Positions 43,023-54,840 of a DNA stretch of 64,000 bases are shown here, in pieces; position 1 is the first letter of the stretch; each line of letters starts with the position of its first letter. The position numbers and the translations under genes were made by a program. The DNA lies in contig JACGCN010000011.1 in assembly GCA_014905825.1 (NCBI GenBank), positions 186,001 through 250,000 on the forward strand, in the 5' to 3' direction. This stretch comes from Lyophyllum atratum. Taxonomy: Eukaryota; Basidiomycota; Agaricomycetes; Agaricales; Lyophyllaceae. The notes under the pieces are model-generated. The model searched no databases. It was given only the letters and a program-made list of their open reading frames with translations, and was not told where the DNA came from.

Positions 43023-45349
43023 TTAAACAGCGCCGCGCCTATGGTGGAATACTGCGGGCACAGAGTTGATGAAGTCTATCTGCTCCTTCCGATAGTCGTC
43101 CGGGATAAGCGTCAGGTTCGCCCCGTTCAGCTGCATTACAACCTGATTTTCGTGGGTATATTGCGCCCACTCGGGACCTAGAGTTGGAAATGAGCATTGG
43201 AAAGTCAGGACAAACAACATATGGGGCACATACGTTCGAGTCCACGGCCATCGTTGGGGTCAAGGCTCGTCGCGAACGAGACCCAATATTCGATCATAAG
43301 GCTGCTTAGCTTGGTCGAGGTCGGGGTCGCGGTGGTAGGCTTGCCATACACGAACGTTACCTCCGACCCATGAGCGACTTTGGGTGCAGGTTAGTACGGA
43401 CTTCTGCGGTAAGATGTCTGAAACAACTCACCTCCTAGTCCGAAGGCTGCTGTGGAAGGTTGAGGCTCTGTAAAGAGATACCCGAAAGTCTTGACGCCCG
43501 CTCTGCTGAACGTCTGACTCCAGCTTCGGCGCTGCGACTGGAAGCTCAAGTCGCCCTCTACCCAATTCGTCATTAATCTTCCGGCCCGCCTTTCCAAAAT
43601 AAGAAGGAACTCAACGAAGCGCGGCTACTTGTTTGAAGACACTGCTGAGCCCGAATGTTTGATTACCAGTGCCAAATGGAGAGCCGAGGGCGGGATCATC
43701 GGGATAGAGTTGGAGAAGCCGGTCAGCCGTACTGGCCAAGGTCGCCGTGCTGACGATTGGCGGAGAGAAGTTCGCGATGATGGAATCCCGAACCTGCCCC
43801 TCTGAGCTAATGGTACGAGATGTGAACAGCGTCCCTGAAGATTCGACGTGAGCAGGGAGTATCAATTTCCGAGATAACAAAGTAGACCTTCGTCGAGATT
43901 CGTTCCAGCGATCGATGGGAGTCGGGCGAAGCGGCCCCTTGCAAAAACCTTTGAAGGGATATCGGGGTACAGTCCACCTGGTCCATCGATAGTCGGATCG
44001 AAGGGGAATAACTCAGGAGCTACAGCGAGCGAGTGGAGCAACCCTTGGAGGATATCGGAGGAGTTGGCGGTTTTCAGGCAATCAAAGGTATGGCTGCTAG
44101 TCGCCTTCGATGCACAGTGTGGGACGCCGCCTACGAAGTTCTGCCAATCAACTTCTCGCCGGTTGGCTTTAAATGTAAGCGCCGAGGCCGGGGACCCCGA
44201 TTCTAGAATCTGTAAAGGAAGAGTTCAGAGATATGTAATTTATCGCAGCTGAGGGCGTGTAATGCGTACCACTCCTCTTGCGAGCTTCTCTAGGGGAGAG
44301 TTCAAGAAGAGGATTGACGTCATGATGGCACCAGCACTTTCTCCGAATGCGGTCACCTAGGCAAAAGGTCAGGGTTCGACAACTTTTTATATCTGGAGCA
44401 TTTCGCAAATCACCTTCCTCTTGTCGCCACCAAAATGACCGATATTTTTTTGCACCCATTCGAGAGCCGCCAGTTCATCTCTGAGCGCCAAGTTAAGCGC
44501 CTTGCGGTCGTCGGCTACGTCATGTATAAGTTTCCGTGTTGATCCAGAAACTTATGAGATGTCTCACCTTCTTGACCTTGAGGGAAGCCGAGTGGTCCAA
44601 GGCGATAGTTGAAGTTGACGTAAATTAAGGGTGTTCCCTACAAACTGGCGTGAGCTTGAAGTTCCTTGAAGTTGTTCATTCATCTTACACGAGCAACACT
44701 TTGTGCCACAATTGCGCTGCCGTTATAGACACTCGACGCACCGCCAACGAAACCACCGCCGTAGCTGATGAAGTTCTAATGGCTGAGGAAATGGAAGGTA
44801 AGCGTTGAACGAGTACTCACGTCCAAAATAGCTATCGAGGAAATGTAAACCAAGCGACTCAAATATTGAGAAAGACGGTAACCCACCACAGGCAGGGCTG
44901 AGTCGGAGCTAATTCCAGAAGGGCGAAAGATATTGATGGTCAAGCAATCTTCAGACATCGCCGCGACAGGTACACCCTGATTCGCAGGCGATGAGTCGAG
45001 TGATTTTTGATTGATGGAAGACGATACGAACGGCTTGGAAGCATGCGGGGCCAAAGTTACTGGCATCAAACGTCTGCCCGGTTAAGTAGGTTTTGAGCAC
45101 AGGTGGTCTGAGGCGCAGTTGGCCGACGGGGGGCTCAGCGAAGGGTATGCCTGGCGCGATCGTATGAGTATTATAGACTTTACTGACGATTGTTTAACAA
45201 AACAATCACTTACCACCAAAGAAATCCTGGTTCAGCCCTGTCACATCTCGTCCCACCAAAGTAGTTCTCCCGAGTTTGACTTCTGGTGCGGCTTCAGCCA
45301 AGGAGGCGACATAGACCAAGGCCACTAGCAGCAGCGATGAGGACAGCAT
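43023..45349 (-). CDS. Type-B carboxylesterase/lipase, secreted
   Basis: Met 45349 (MLSSSLLLVALVYVASLAEA) opens a signal peptide. Splicing gives IPFAEPPVGQLRLRPP, MSEDCLTINIFRP (the type-B signature with Cys), the oxyanion loop SYGGGFVGGAS, LIYVNFNYRLGPLGF and the nucleophile elbow FGESAGA. The catalytic His lies in VAHGSEVTFVYG, followed by SLMIEYWVSFA and a final exon starting GPEWAQYTHENQVV and ending HHRRGAV at 43023. It belongs to the alpha/beta-hydrolase cholinesterase-like family, hydrolysing carboxyl esters outside the cell. About ten short introns are inferred, several by frame alone; the one after LPVV is long (~115 nt) and may hide a small exon. No disabling change is evident. Confidence 0.85.
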
Positions 45350-46302
45350 GTCGTGCGACTCTGCTGGAAAGCTTTCTTGCACTCCCCTTCTTAAGTACTT
45401 GTGGCAGCCTGATGATGATCCATCCGCATCAATCACAATGAGTGGAAATACGTTCCCGATCACTATGCAAACGTCATCTGCTGATCACGTATGAATCTCA
45501 GATGACTGCTATTCCTGCGACGAGACAAGCTGAGTGAGCACGTCCGGATGCTGAGTATCTCTGGCCTAAGAATGAGATAAAAATACACTCTTACCGGGAT
45601 ATGCGATAACCGTCTCCGAAGAAAAAGTTTAAGTCGTTCAGGAAGAAGCCCGAAAAGACCATGGTCTTCCACATTGACACAATGATTGCTGGTGTGAAAG
45701 GAATACGTCCAGGAACGCAACAGGAACGCGAAAGCTTGAAACGGCCTCATGATCCCTGGTCATGCTGCTACTTTCAGATATCAATGATCAGATTCACAGT
45801 GAAGGTGAAGGTTAACAGAGAAATGCGGCGTGATGGCGCCGAAGTCGATTTAATCCGATTTGTCTTGAGCTTCCCGGGCCGCTTACTTTCCGATGGCTTC
45901 TTCGACTCAAAAATTCTACACATCCTCGCAAGTGACAAAACTATTACTAGTAGCTATCAAAGCTGCGTATACGCGTAGAATCTCGCAATTTTGTCATACT
46001 ATTGTATAGGTATCATCCCAACATCTCAATCCGATGTCTTGATAATCTCTATCTACGTACATCACATTCCATTTTATCGATACGGTCGCTAAGAAGTTTC
46101 TTATTCCTGTTGACTCTGCGCTTAGTGGGAGCTTGAAAAACGCGAATATTTGGCCATCGTCGACGTCAATGACGAAGTCGAGTGGACGATGAAAGGTACG
46201 CAGCGCCGGCATTTGCCGGCCTGAGGATTGCAGAAGACGCATTTGTTGATGCGTTTAGAAACATTTATACCAAACGAGCAGACTAACCTATACCCCCTAG
46301 AT
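45350..46302. other. Divergent intergenic region
   Basis: Shared upstream region of the carboxylesterase (-) and glycosidase (+). No exons recognised. Confidence 0.4.
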
Positions 46303-49300
46303 ATGTCTAGTCGCTCCGACTTGGACGCCTCCTTTGTACTCGTCGATGGCAAGGCCAGCCCTGAGAAGGCTGAAGCGAAGACAGTCGCCAACCAGGTCAG
46401 CATCCAGTATCCTGGTTGTTCTTTCAGAATGTACTCAAGCTCCTAGTGCATGTTTAGGTACACCCATCGTGCAACGACTCCTATCGGCCGGGCTCGGTGC
46501 ATACATACGCCCATGACTGGTCTGTCCGAGGGACGGGCCAGCCGATAAGGATACATGGGCGGCATTTCGTGGATGCCTATGGACGCGTCTGCGAGTTGAG
46601 GGGGGTGAACTTGTCTGGCTCCTGCAAGTCGTGAGTCCACCTCAGTCCTTTGGTGAAGAAGCTGGCGCCTAAACAAACACACAGCCCGGTGAATGATAAC
46701 CATGATACCTTTCCAGCGGGCCACGAATCCGTCACGTTTGTTGGGCGCCCATTTCCTCTTGACGAGGCACCTGAACATTTGGCTCGCCTTCGCAGATGGG
46801 GGCTTACATTCAGTACGTTGTAATATCCTTTCGAAAGCTATGCGCCAGTTCATAATACCCCTTCGTAGTTCGCTTTCTAGTGACCTGGGAGGCCGTCGAA
46901 CATGCCGGACCGTACGCGAATTCAACGTTCCTCAATGACACCCCCTAATATGTTTTCAATATAGGGGCATCTATGACATGGAATATCTGGCCTACGTTCG
47001 AGAACTTCTTTCCTTGCTTCCTCAGTACGGGATAACCGCCTTCGTGTCCATCCACCAAGACGTCTGGTCACGGTATAGCGGTGGCTCTGGCGCACCGGCG
47101 TGGACTCTCGAGCTCGCTGGATTCGATCTCGAGGCCTTAGAGGAGACCGGTGCCGCTTGGCTGGTTGGTGTGAAAGGTGGTGGACATGTTGAGTCGGAAC
47201 GGGGGTTGTGGCCGTGTGGGTATACCAAACTGGCGGCAGCGACCATGGCGTGAGTTATGCCATCTACCCTCTTTGATCGGGACACTGACTGTTTCGTAGA
47301 ACATTGTTTTGGGCGGGGGATACCTTTGCCCCGAAACTTTTGGTTAAAGACCGAAATGGGAACGCTGTGCCGATCCAGCAGTTCTTGCAGAATGCATACC
47401 TGGCCATGTCAGAACTTTTGGCACGGACAGTGGGTGACTTGGATGGTGTTCTTGGCTTTGAGGTGGGTCCCTATCATTATCTTCTCCGTTCAGCACTCAA
47501 CGGTGTATAGATGATGAACGAACCGCATAGGGGATACATCGACCTCCAATCCTTCCACTCCTTCGACTACAACACCGACCTCCACCTCTCCTATTGCCGT
47601 AAGTCTAACCCTATCTCCCCCAGACCTTTTGCTCACTCTTATACCTCAGCATCTGCGTTCCAATCATTCCAACTGGGTGCCGGCCACCCCACCGAAGTCG
47701 CAGTTTACACCCGCTCCTTTCCCATGCCCACCCGCAAGACCTCACATGCAGTCCTCAACCCCGCCGGCCGCAAAGTCTGGCGCCCGGACGGCCCGTCGCA
47801 GGGCAAGTGCATCTGGGCATTGCATGATGTGTGGGGGTGGGACACTACGAAAGATGAGGGCGTCGTGCTGCGCGAGAACTATTTCATCAACAACCCTGCG
47901 ACGGGGAAGAAGGTGTGTTATTTCCCCCTGTCTTTGTGGTATGCGTGTCTGAGTTCTTGGGGTGGGTGCGATAGATCGACTGGTATACCGACTTTTATTA
48001 CCCCTTCCTTCGGAAATGGACCGATCGTGTTCGGGAGGCGTCCTCCCCTGATAAGATCATCTTCGTGGAGGCTATACCCAACGAAGTACGTCATTCCTTT
48101 TTTCGTCGTGTTCGCACTCAACGACTTGTCCTTGCTACAGTATTGCCCCGAATCTTTTACCCCTGAATATCAAGTGCCGAATATGGTCTACGCCCCTCAC
48201 TGGCGAGTACCCTGACCAGCGGTTCGATGTTTTGTCCTGAAAGTTGTGTACAGGTACGACCTCAACGCGCTGTTCACCAAAGCGTTCGGGGACTTCACTG
48301 TGAATGTACAAGGTCTATCTAGGGTAAGCGGGCCCCCGCGTCCCGTCGTAATCCCAAGTATTGACCATTGAATTCCAGGGCATGTTCCCTCTCAAAGCCT
48401 TCTACTGGGGTCAGCGAGGCGCGCGTGATAACTTCAGCCTCCAAATTCGAAATCTCGTTGAGCACAGCTACTCATCGCTTGGGGAGAAGCCTGTCATCAT
48501 TGGCGAATGTGGAATACCCATGGATATGAAGTACGTACCAAGTCCGTATACCTGTATGGTATCCTTGCTGATGCTCTTGACTCTACAGCAAGAAGGCGGC
48601 TTTCCAGACCGAAGACTTCACGTGGCAGACACGGATGATGGACGCCATGATGACGGCACTCGAACGATCGCTCGTCGGCTTCACGTACGTATTCTTCCCT
48701 CATATCATAGATACATTCACCGAAAACTGGCATCTGTAGGCTATGGACGTACAACCCCTCCAACAACGACCAAGCCGGCGACGACTGGAACGGCGAGAAC
48801 TTCTCCTGGTTCAGCCGCAGACGCGCCCTCCCTCCCTCCCTTCTCTACTACGACCAAGATGCCCCATCACTAGACAACGGTGGTCGCATTCTCCCCGCCA
48901 TCGTCCGGCCATACCCCGCCAAGACCGCCGGTATCCCACTCAAATTTGACTACGAGATGAACACGGGCGCCTTCACGTTCGAATGGGGGAACATCACGCC
49001 AGGTGTTCCTCCAGAAGGCGCCGCCGCGACCGTGTCCGAACCCCCGCGATCCGGCCACCCGCGGATCACCTCGCTCGAGACGGAGATATTCATGCCGTCG
49101 CTGATCACGCTGGGCAGGAAGGTCGTTGTAGAGGGGCTGGATGCTGCGGATAGCTACGTCCACGATGAACGGCGGCAGACGGTCTTCATCGTCGCGCGGG
49201 ACACGGACCCGGAGCGGATTCATAGGGTGAAGGTGTCGCTTAGCCCGCCGCTCACGCCTGCGTTTGAGGTGAACGACTTTTGGTCCGACTTTGGGCCACG

Positions 49301-49382
49301 AATCTTTGCACTTGGGATTGCGGTTGTTGGTGTATTGCTGTTCGCGCTGCTCGCTGTTTATGGACCACAGGCTGCATCGTAG
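46303..49382 (+). CDS. GH5_12-type glycosidase (glucosylceramidase / steryl-glucosidase like), membrane anchored
   Basis: First exons: 46303-46395, 46458-46630, 46685-46812, 46869-46911, then from 46965. Motifs in order: HFVDAYGRVCELRGVNLSG, RRWGLTFIRFLVTWEAVEH, the acid/base in MNEPHRGYIDL, and the nucleophile in VIIGECGIPMD. Between them are WALHDVWGWD, VPNMVYAPHWYDLNALF and GFTLWTYNPSNNDQ. This matches the fungal EGCrP1/EGCrP2 group that removes glucose from glucosylceramide or ergosteryl glucoside. Which lipid is preferred cannot be told. A beta-rich C-terminal domain is followed by a transmembrane helix (IFALGIAVVGVLLFALLAVYG) and a short tail, so the enzyme is probably a tail-anchored membrane protein. 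No N-terminal signal is seen. Confidence 0.85.
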
Positions 49383-49504
49383 ATTACACTGCATTTTGAC
49401 TTGCTCTTTGGCTTCTATAGCAGGTAATTCACACATACACATGGACTATTATCGGACCACCTTCCTCATAGCATATTTACCCAGCATTTGGACCTGTTAA
49501 ACCC

Positions 49505-49925
49505 ATCCTTAGAGCTCTCATACCCTCAATGCATCATCCTTTTCTGCAGAAATGACGGACGTCGTTGCTGGCGTGATTACGATCTGCACACCCTGTAGTG
49601 CCGGGGAGCGGCGCCTGTAATAGGCTGTTCGAATTCGCACTCTATGTTTCGCTCACCATTGTAGATGATAATCCGGCTGTCTGCCTTTATACTTGGGACA
49701 TGCGGTTTGAATACACCTGAGGAGATCATAAGTATCATTTAAAAGCGACAGAAAGGATTGCACCAGACTTCGACGCACTTCAGGCTATATCGAACGTCGT
49801 TGACTCGGACATAGTACATACCCTATAAATAGCGATCCCTAATTCTTGACCTCTCAATACTGAACATGAGTTACAGTTCGGATATCGAAGACGCGTGGGT
49901 CGTCGTAAAGATCGCCCATTGCGGG
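49505..49925 (-). pseudogene. Decayed duplicate of the WD40 gene 3' end
   Basis: Collinear with 50131-50490, at roughly 70-75% identity by eye. Shared words include GAAAGGATTGCA, TGGATATCGAAGACGCG (GTTCGGATATCGAAGACGCG here) and CTGTAATAGGCTGTTCGAA versus CTGTAAGAGGCTGTTCAAA. Indels break the frame. It is a tandem relic about 630 bp downstream of the functional copy. Confidence 0.8.
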
Positions 49926-50124
49926 ATATATCCAGGAGCGGGATGAGAGCAGGTTCGAAGTTCTGTCGGAGTCGACATATCTGCTCATATCTGTCGCTGT
50001 ACTGAGCTATTCATAGATAGCACGGCCTCGTCATCATAGTATTTGAGAAGGTATTTGACACATAGGGTGGTCACTCTTTCTTGTCACTTCATCAAGCACC
50101 GCAAAGCCTGGACCGGTCACATTC

Positions 50125-51534
50125 CTAAAGATTCCATACCCTCAGCGTATTGTCGTTGTCCGCCGATATTATCGACATCGTCGCGGGATTGAATATCATA
50201 TACCCAGTCCCAAAGAACCGAGGTGCGTCTGTAAGAGGCTGTTCAAACTCCCATTTCACGTTCCGCTCGCCATCATAGATGGTAATCCGCCCGTCTGGCG
50301 CCTTTATGCCAAGAGCATGGGGTTTGAACCCACCTATGAGCGCACGATCAGCACAAGAAAGGATTGCAGCAGACTTAGACGCACTTGGGCTGTACTGAAC
50401 GTCACTGATTTCGTACATCATGGGCTTTCCTTGAGACTTGACTTCCCAGTGCTGGACCTGAGCTGCAGTGTGGATATCGAAGACGCGCACGTTGTACTCA
50501 GCGCCAGCTGCAAGATAAACCGGATCCGACGCATTTGGGCCCACCGTGAAATCAAGGGTTCTAACCCAGTGCGGGCCTCCTTCAAGCTTGCTGAGGAGCT
50601 CCGCCGTCTCCATTGTCCATACATAGACCGTTCCACTACCCGACCCAACAGCTAAATACTTTCCATTCGGTGAGAATTGCGCGGCCCAGAGCTGGTGTCC
50701 ATCTGTTTCCAGCGTGTGTAATAAAGCGCCGGTGTCCGACCTCCATAACTTCACGGTGCCGTCCCATGCGGAGGAAGCAATAATCTTGTCGTCCGGGGTG
50801 CATCCCACCCACATTATGGCATCGGTGTGTCCCTGAAGGACGAGATGTTGCTTTCGCTCCATCACATTGTATACGCGGATCTTGGTGCGTTCAGTGAGGT
50901 AGAAGAGGAATTTGCCGTCATGGCTGAAGGGCCGGCTTTGGAGGCCTGCGGTCCTGCCTTCGAGAGCGTCTCCGCGTTGAACATCACGCCGAATTTCTGC
51001 CGCGCGGAAGAGCTCGCCGAGACTGGCCGTCAAGGACGGGGACATGGCTTCGGCCTCAGCAGCTGTCCACGACCTCTGGCTGATCAACTCCCCGACACTA
51101 AATTCCACCGTCTTATCCAGAAACATGTCCCAGTCAGCCACGCTCTCTGCCGCTTCTAAATCCCAGAGCCGAACAACTTCCTCCCTCTGGTGCCCGCTTA
51201 TTGCGGAACCTGACAGGAGAAACCTCCCGCCAGGATGAAATGCGAGCTGGCTGACGCGTCCTGCATGCCAACGCAGAGTTTTGTTCAATGCCAATGTGGA
51301 GCCGTCGTAGATCATGATCTCCTTGTCGATAGCGATAGCGATCAATGCGGCGTCCGGGGAGAGTGCCATAGCGGTGGGACGACCAGGTAAGTCGAGTTTC
51401 TGGTCCTCGGAGCCCCACTGTTTTGGGCCCGAATTCCCAGGTGCCCAGGTCGCGGGAACTCCGTCCTTTTCGAAATCGTGCGCAAGCTCGAATTTCCACC
51501 CATCGATGAAGGATTGGGGCGTGTACATAGGCAT
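50125..51534 (-). CDS. WD40-repeat protein
   Basis: Single-exon gene. I start at Met 51534 (MPMYTPQSFIDGWKFELAHD); an in-frame Met at 51633 would add 33 residues encoded by a promoter repeat, which seems unlikely. WD-like blades: DKEIMIYDG, GHQREEVVRLWDL, RTKIRVYNV, DGTVKLWRS, SGTVYVWTM, YNVRVFDI and a final DNTLRVWNL, giving one seven-bladed propeller. The family offers no enzymatic role; such proteins are scaffolds, often in chromatin or signalling complexes. A substrate or partner is not evident. Block 50131-50490 was duplicated downstream, and the promoter contains 60-bp repeats. Confidence 0.85.
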   Translation of the reverse strand: MPMYTPQSFIDGWKFELAHDFEKDGVPATWAPGNSGPKQWGSEDQKLDLPGRPTAMALSPDAALIAIAIDKEIMIYDGSTLALNKTLRWHAGRVSQLAFHPGGRFLLSGSAISGHQREEVVRLWDLEAAESVADWDMFLDKTVEFSVGELISQRSWTAAEAEAMSPSLTASLGELFRAAEIRRDVQRGDALEGRTAGLQSRPFSHDGKFLFYLTERTKIRVYNVMERKQHLVLQGHTDAIMWVGCTPDDKIIASSAWDGTVKLWRSDTGALLHTLETDGHQLWAAQFSPNGKYLAVGSGSGTVYVWTMETAELLSKLEGGPHWVRTLDFTVGPNASDPVYLAAGAEYNVRVFDIHTAAQVQHWEVKSQGKPMMYEISDVQYSPSASKSAAILSCADRALIGGFKPHALGIKAPDGRITIYDGERNVKWEFEQPLTDAPRFFGTGYMIFNPATMSIISADNDNTLRVWNL

Positions 51535-51544
51535 ATTTGGGGTC

Positions 51545-51755
51545 GAATGGTGGATAGATGATTTTGACAGAGATGTTATAGGTGGGCTGCTACCGCGGAG
51601 GAGTGTGACGATCATGATTACGATGCCGCGCATTGGATAATTGGGTGGAATGGTGGATGTGTGATTGGCAGAGATGATATAGGACCAGGGTATAATATAG
51701 GTGAGCTGCTACTGCGGAGGAGCGTGATGATCATGATTACGATGCCACGCATTGG
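51545..51755 (+). repeat. Direct repeats in WD40 promoter
   Basis: A ~65-bp unit at 51569-51636 recurs at 51692-51755 (GATCATGATTACGATGCC in both, with GAGCTGCTACTGCGGAGG versus GGGCTGCTACCGCGGAGG). A second overlapping word, GAATGGTGGAT, occurs at 51545 and 51649. Confidence 0.85.
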
Positions 51756-52534
51756 CTTCCATTACGCGCCCAAATGCACCCATGGGGTGCGTTTGTGTTT
51801 GACTCGAATACATCTAGCGCCATCCTTGCATAGTCGTGCCGTCGCCCTTAACTTTGAGGATGCGATAGACAGATTTCATCAAGTTTCAAGGGGCAAAAGC
51901 AGTCAGGAAACGGCATGAGCCAAGGGGATTGTATCCGCGCAGATCCAAGAAGAAGCTCCCTAGAGAGGGGCGCATGAGCAGCGTTAGTATTGATGCTGGG
52001 ATTCAGTCTTTTCTGTACGATCCGAAGTAACGAGAGCGAGAGGAAGAGAGCAAGTCAAAAGTTCAATCGGAGCCGAAATCTTGCACAGCAATAGGCGGCA
52101 TAGCACGACGCCCATCATCAACCAACTCGATCTCAGTCCTTTTCGCGGATTGCGAAACACCGATTCCTATCCACGACCAAGTCACAAGTGTCTATCAGCC
52201 CCGGATTGATGTGCTGCGTAGCATGTCACCCCTTTCGCTGCGTCGAGTTGCGGGAGTACTTCCGACTTTGCTGCGGACTCCGGACTACACAGTGTTGAAG
52301 CTAACCATTAAGCCCAAGGTACAGAGCGCGAGCGCACTACTTTGCCGGTCAACTTTCGTTGATGCAATTTGAACGAGACGATGTCTTATCGGTTTTAGAG
52401 TTTGGTATCGAGACTACATTGATAATGAAATACAAATTATACGATATTGCCGAACAAGTACGTCTAGTACATTTAGTACAATCGGTGCATTAGTATATAG
52501 TAAATACGCAGGCAAGGAAATGGACCGTCATCAA
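51756..52534. other. Intergenic
   Basis: No coding support. Confidence 0.4.
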
Positions 52535-53875
52535 CTACTCCAAATCTCCGTCACCACGTATTTTGGCCTGACAAGAAATTGCTCTAACCAAAACATCTCG
52601 ATAGACGTCCAACTCGTGCCAAAGACCATGCCCAAAATACCCAATATATTCAAGATTGTCTCGAAGGGCATTCAGTAGCGCAACCGTATGCAAGATTGGA
52701 TCAGTATCAGGATCGTCGCTCTCACTGAACGCATGGATCTCGGCCGCCTCAGCGATCTCCTCAGCAACAGACTTCGCAGTCCTTCTATACTCGAACGTCG
52801 CAGTCGACACATCGTGATACGTAGGATCAGGGTTCTCCACACCGGGGTCCGATCCTCCGCCTGGGAGCAACATGCCGAAAAGTTGCAGAGGCACCTTTGC
52901 GATATTCCTGGAGTCGCTCAGGGAGAGCGTAGTGCCGCGTCCCCCAATAGGGGGCGTAAGATCCGGCGGGGGATGCATCAGATCTCGAATCCACTCTGGA
53001 ACCAAGCTGCGGAAAAGTTCCGCTTGATTGTGGGTGTGGAGGTACACGACCAACTCCGGGAATGTCTCGAGGTGGGGAACGTACATCAGGACACGAGGAA
53101 GCTCTTTATGGAGACGAGGGGGGAGAATTGGGAGGGTCGGAGAGAGATTAGGAATGTTGAGAACAAATAAAAGGTCATTGATAGGGAGCTCTACGATGCG
53201 CGAGAGGGGTGACGACAATTTCCGCCGCAAGGGTCTTCGACCGCCACCCGTGACCGGCTGGTATATACACGACGGTCCTGGGTTGCAGTGGATGATAAGG
53301 ATATGTGTGGGCCCAAGAGGCCGAGGGGAGATGAGCTTCTCGGCCGAGCTAAGAGTCACGGTACCCCAAATATCGATGTCTTGGTCGCCGTACGACTGGG
53401 CTCGAAGAGAACGGCTATCCAATGCCATCATTGGATTTGAGAATGCGGAAACGGAGGAAGTCGATAGGACACGTCGAAGGACGTGGACTTCTTTCTTTGA
53501 GTGGCTGACCTCGTTAGATGTGGGAGGGCCACCGCGCATAAGGGTAGATATCCGCGCGTTGCCGTCGCGTAAGCTTGCATTTACGCGTTTCCTGCGACGG
53601 TAGAGCCAATGACTGTAACAAAGCAAAGGTCAGAGGCTGCATTGGTGAAAGCGGACAGAATCTTACCCGGCAACAGACCCAACGCGGATTTTGAGGACTT
53701 GCCTCAACTCTTCGACACCTTTTTCGCTCATGAACAACGCTTCCCGGTCTGGAGCCACGTCGAGGAGTAAATATCGATCGATCTCCTTTTCTCTGGGATA
53801 GACATGAGGACGATTTGGCCAAGGGCCGCTTGGAAGGAGAGTGATGACTTGAGGTGCAGTATAGAATGCCGGCAT
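52535..53875 (-). CDS. Conserved basidiomycete protein, tentatively Clp1-like
   Basis: Two exons, 53875-53667 and 53612-52535, joined in phase 2 (VGSVAG-HWLYRRRKRV), 428 aa. The protein starts MPAFYTAPQVITLLPSGPWP, continues RPHVYPREKEIDRYLLLDVAPDRE, has a basic segment after the intron, then LPINDLLFVLNIP, YVPHLETFPELVVYLHTHNQAELF and LLNALRDNLEYIGYFGHGLWHELDV. The general pattern resembles the clampless1 (Clp1) proteins that control clamp formation and dikaryon growth in basidiomycetes. I recall this only loosely, so the name is tentative. No catalytic motif or membrane segment is present. Confidence 0.6.
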
Positions 53876-54840
53876 TCTGCAAGAGCGGGGTGAAGGAGCA
53901 GCGGACGAGCGCAAGGGAGATGCGAGGGCCAGAACAGCAGAGAAAAAGGATATACTTTATACGCTCAGACACATGATCTGGCCAGTATTACCACAAACGT
54001 CGGTCAAAGAAAGAGACAAAGAAGCGTGTCTGGGTGGCCCTAAATTCAAGGATGTCGGTTGTACCACAATGCAGCGAGGGTTCATTCATCCTCACCTCAA
54101 GTTAAGGTGCTCCCTGGACCCACTTTGCGAGGCCAGCTGCGATGGCAGGTGGTGGAGACTGGTGGAGACTGTATCATAGGTCTGCAACAATGTTTGTGTT
54201 GATTGAGATAGACCAAGAAAATCGCAGTTGACGATAGCTCACCTGAGAACGAACGAAGTTTACGACAGATAGATGAGCGATACGAATGTTGGATGCCAAT
54301 CTCGGTGAGCAGGTCCATAGAGCCCACAAAGTCGCGCTTCGCGACATGGAAGTTCATTGAGAGAAGGCGGCACTGCACGGATCAGATGTTCCGTCATCTC
54401 CATGACAAGGAAGGGCTTTCATGGTGATGGCGCAACTCACCCCTGTTAGGAAATTGATCGTGCCTTGTTGACGCTTCCTGATTCTCAACTTTTGGTGAAT
54501 GAAGCGATGGCACTTCGTTCATAAGTATGTCCCATGAATATTGACGGTGGTCCAACCAGGCAGCGCCCGTTTCGAAATTTGAACCCGTTCAATTTGGCTC
54601 CGTCGTCGATCTGCGATCGTGATCTTTTCGATTATACAGTGTTATGGTATGTTATGTGATGTTAAAAATAATCTTAATTTCGCTGATACTCATCCTTACT
54701 GTTTCAGGAATTCATTGACGCCAAGGGGTTAAAATGCTTATAGGGACACGGGCAGTGAGGACCGTGCAGAAATCCCGTGTCCCACTCTCTTCATTTTTCT
54801 TCAATCACGCACCCCGTCCTTCTGCCAGGACCGGGCCACA
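53876..54840. other. Divergent intergenic region
   Basis: About 960 bp upstream of both the Clp1-like (-) and lyase-fold (+) genes. No gene seen. Confidence 0.4.

Noticed and set aside
45463..45978. Open frames between the carboxylesterase and the glycosidase
   Set aside because: Unremarkable composition, no family features and no connection to either gene.
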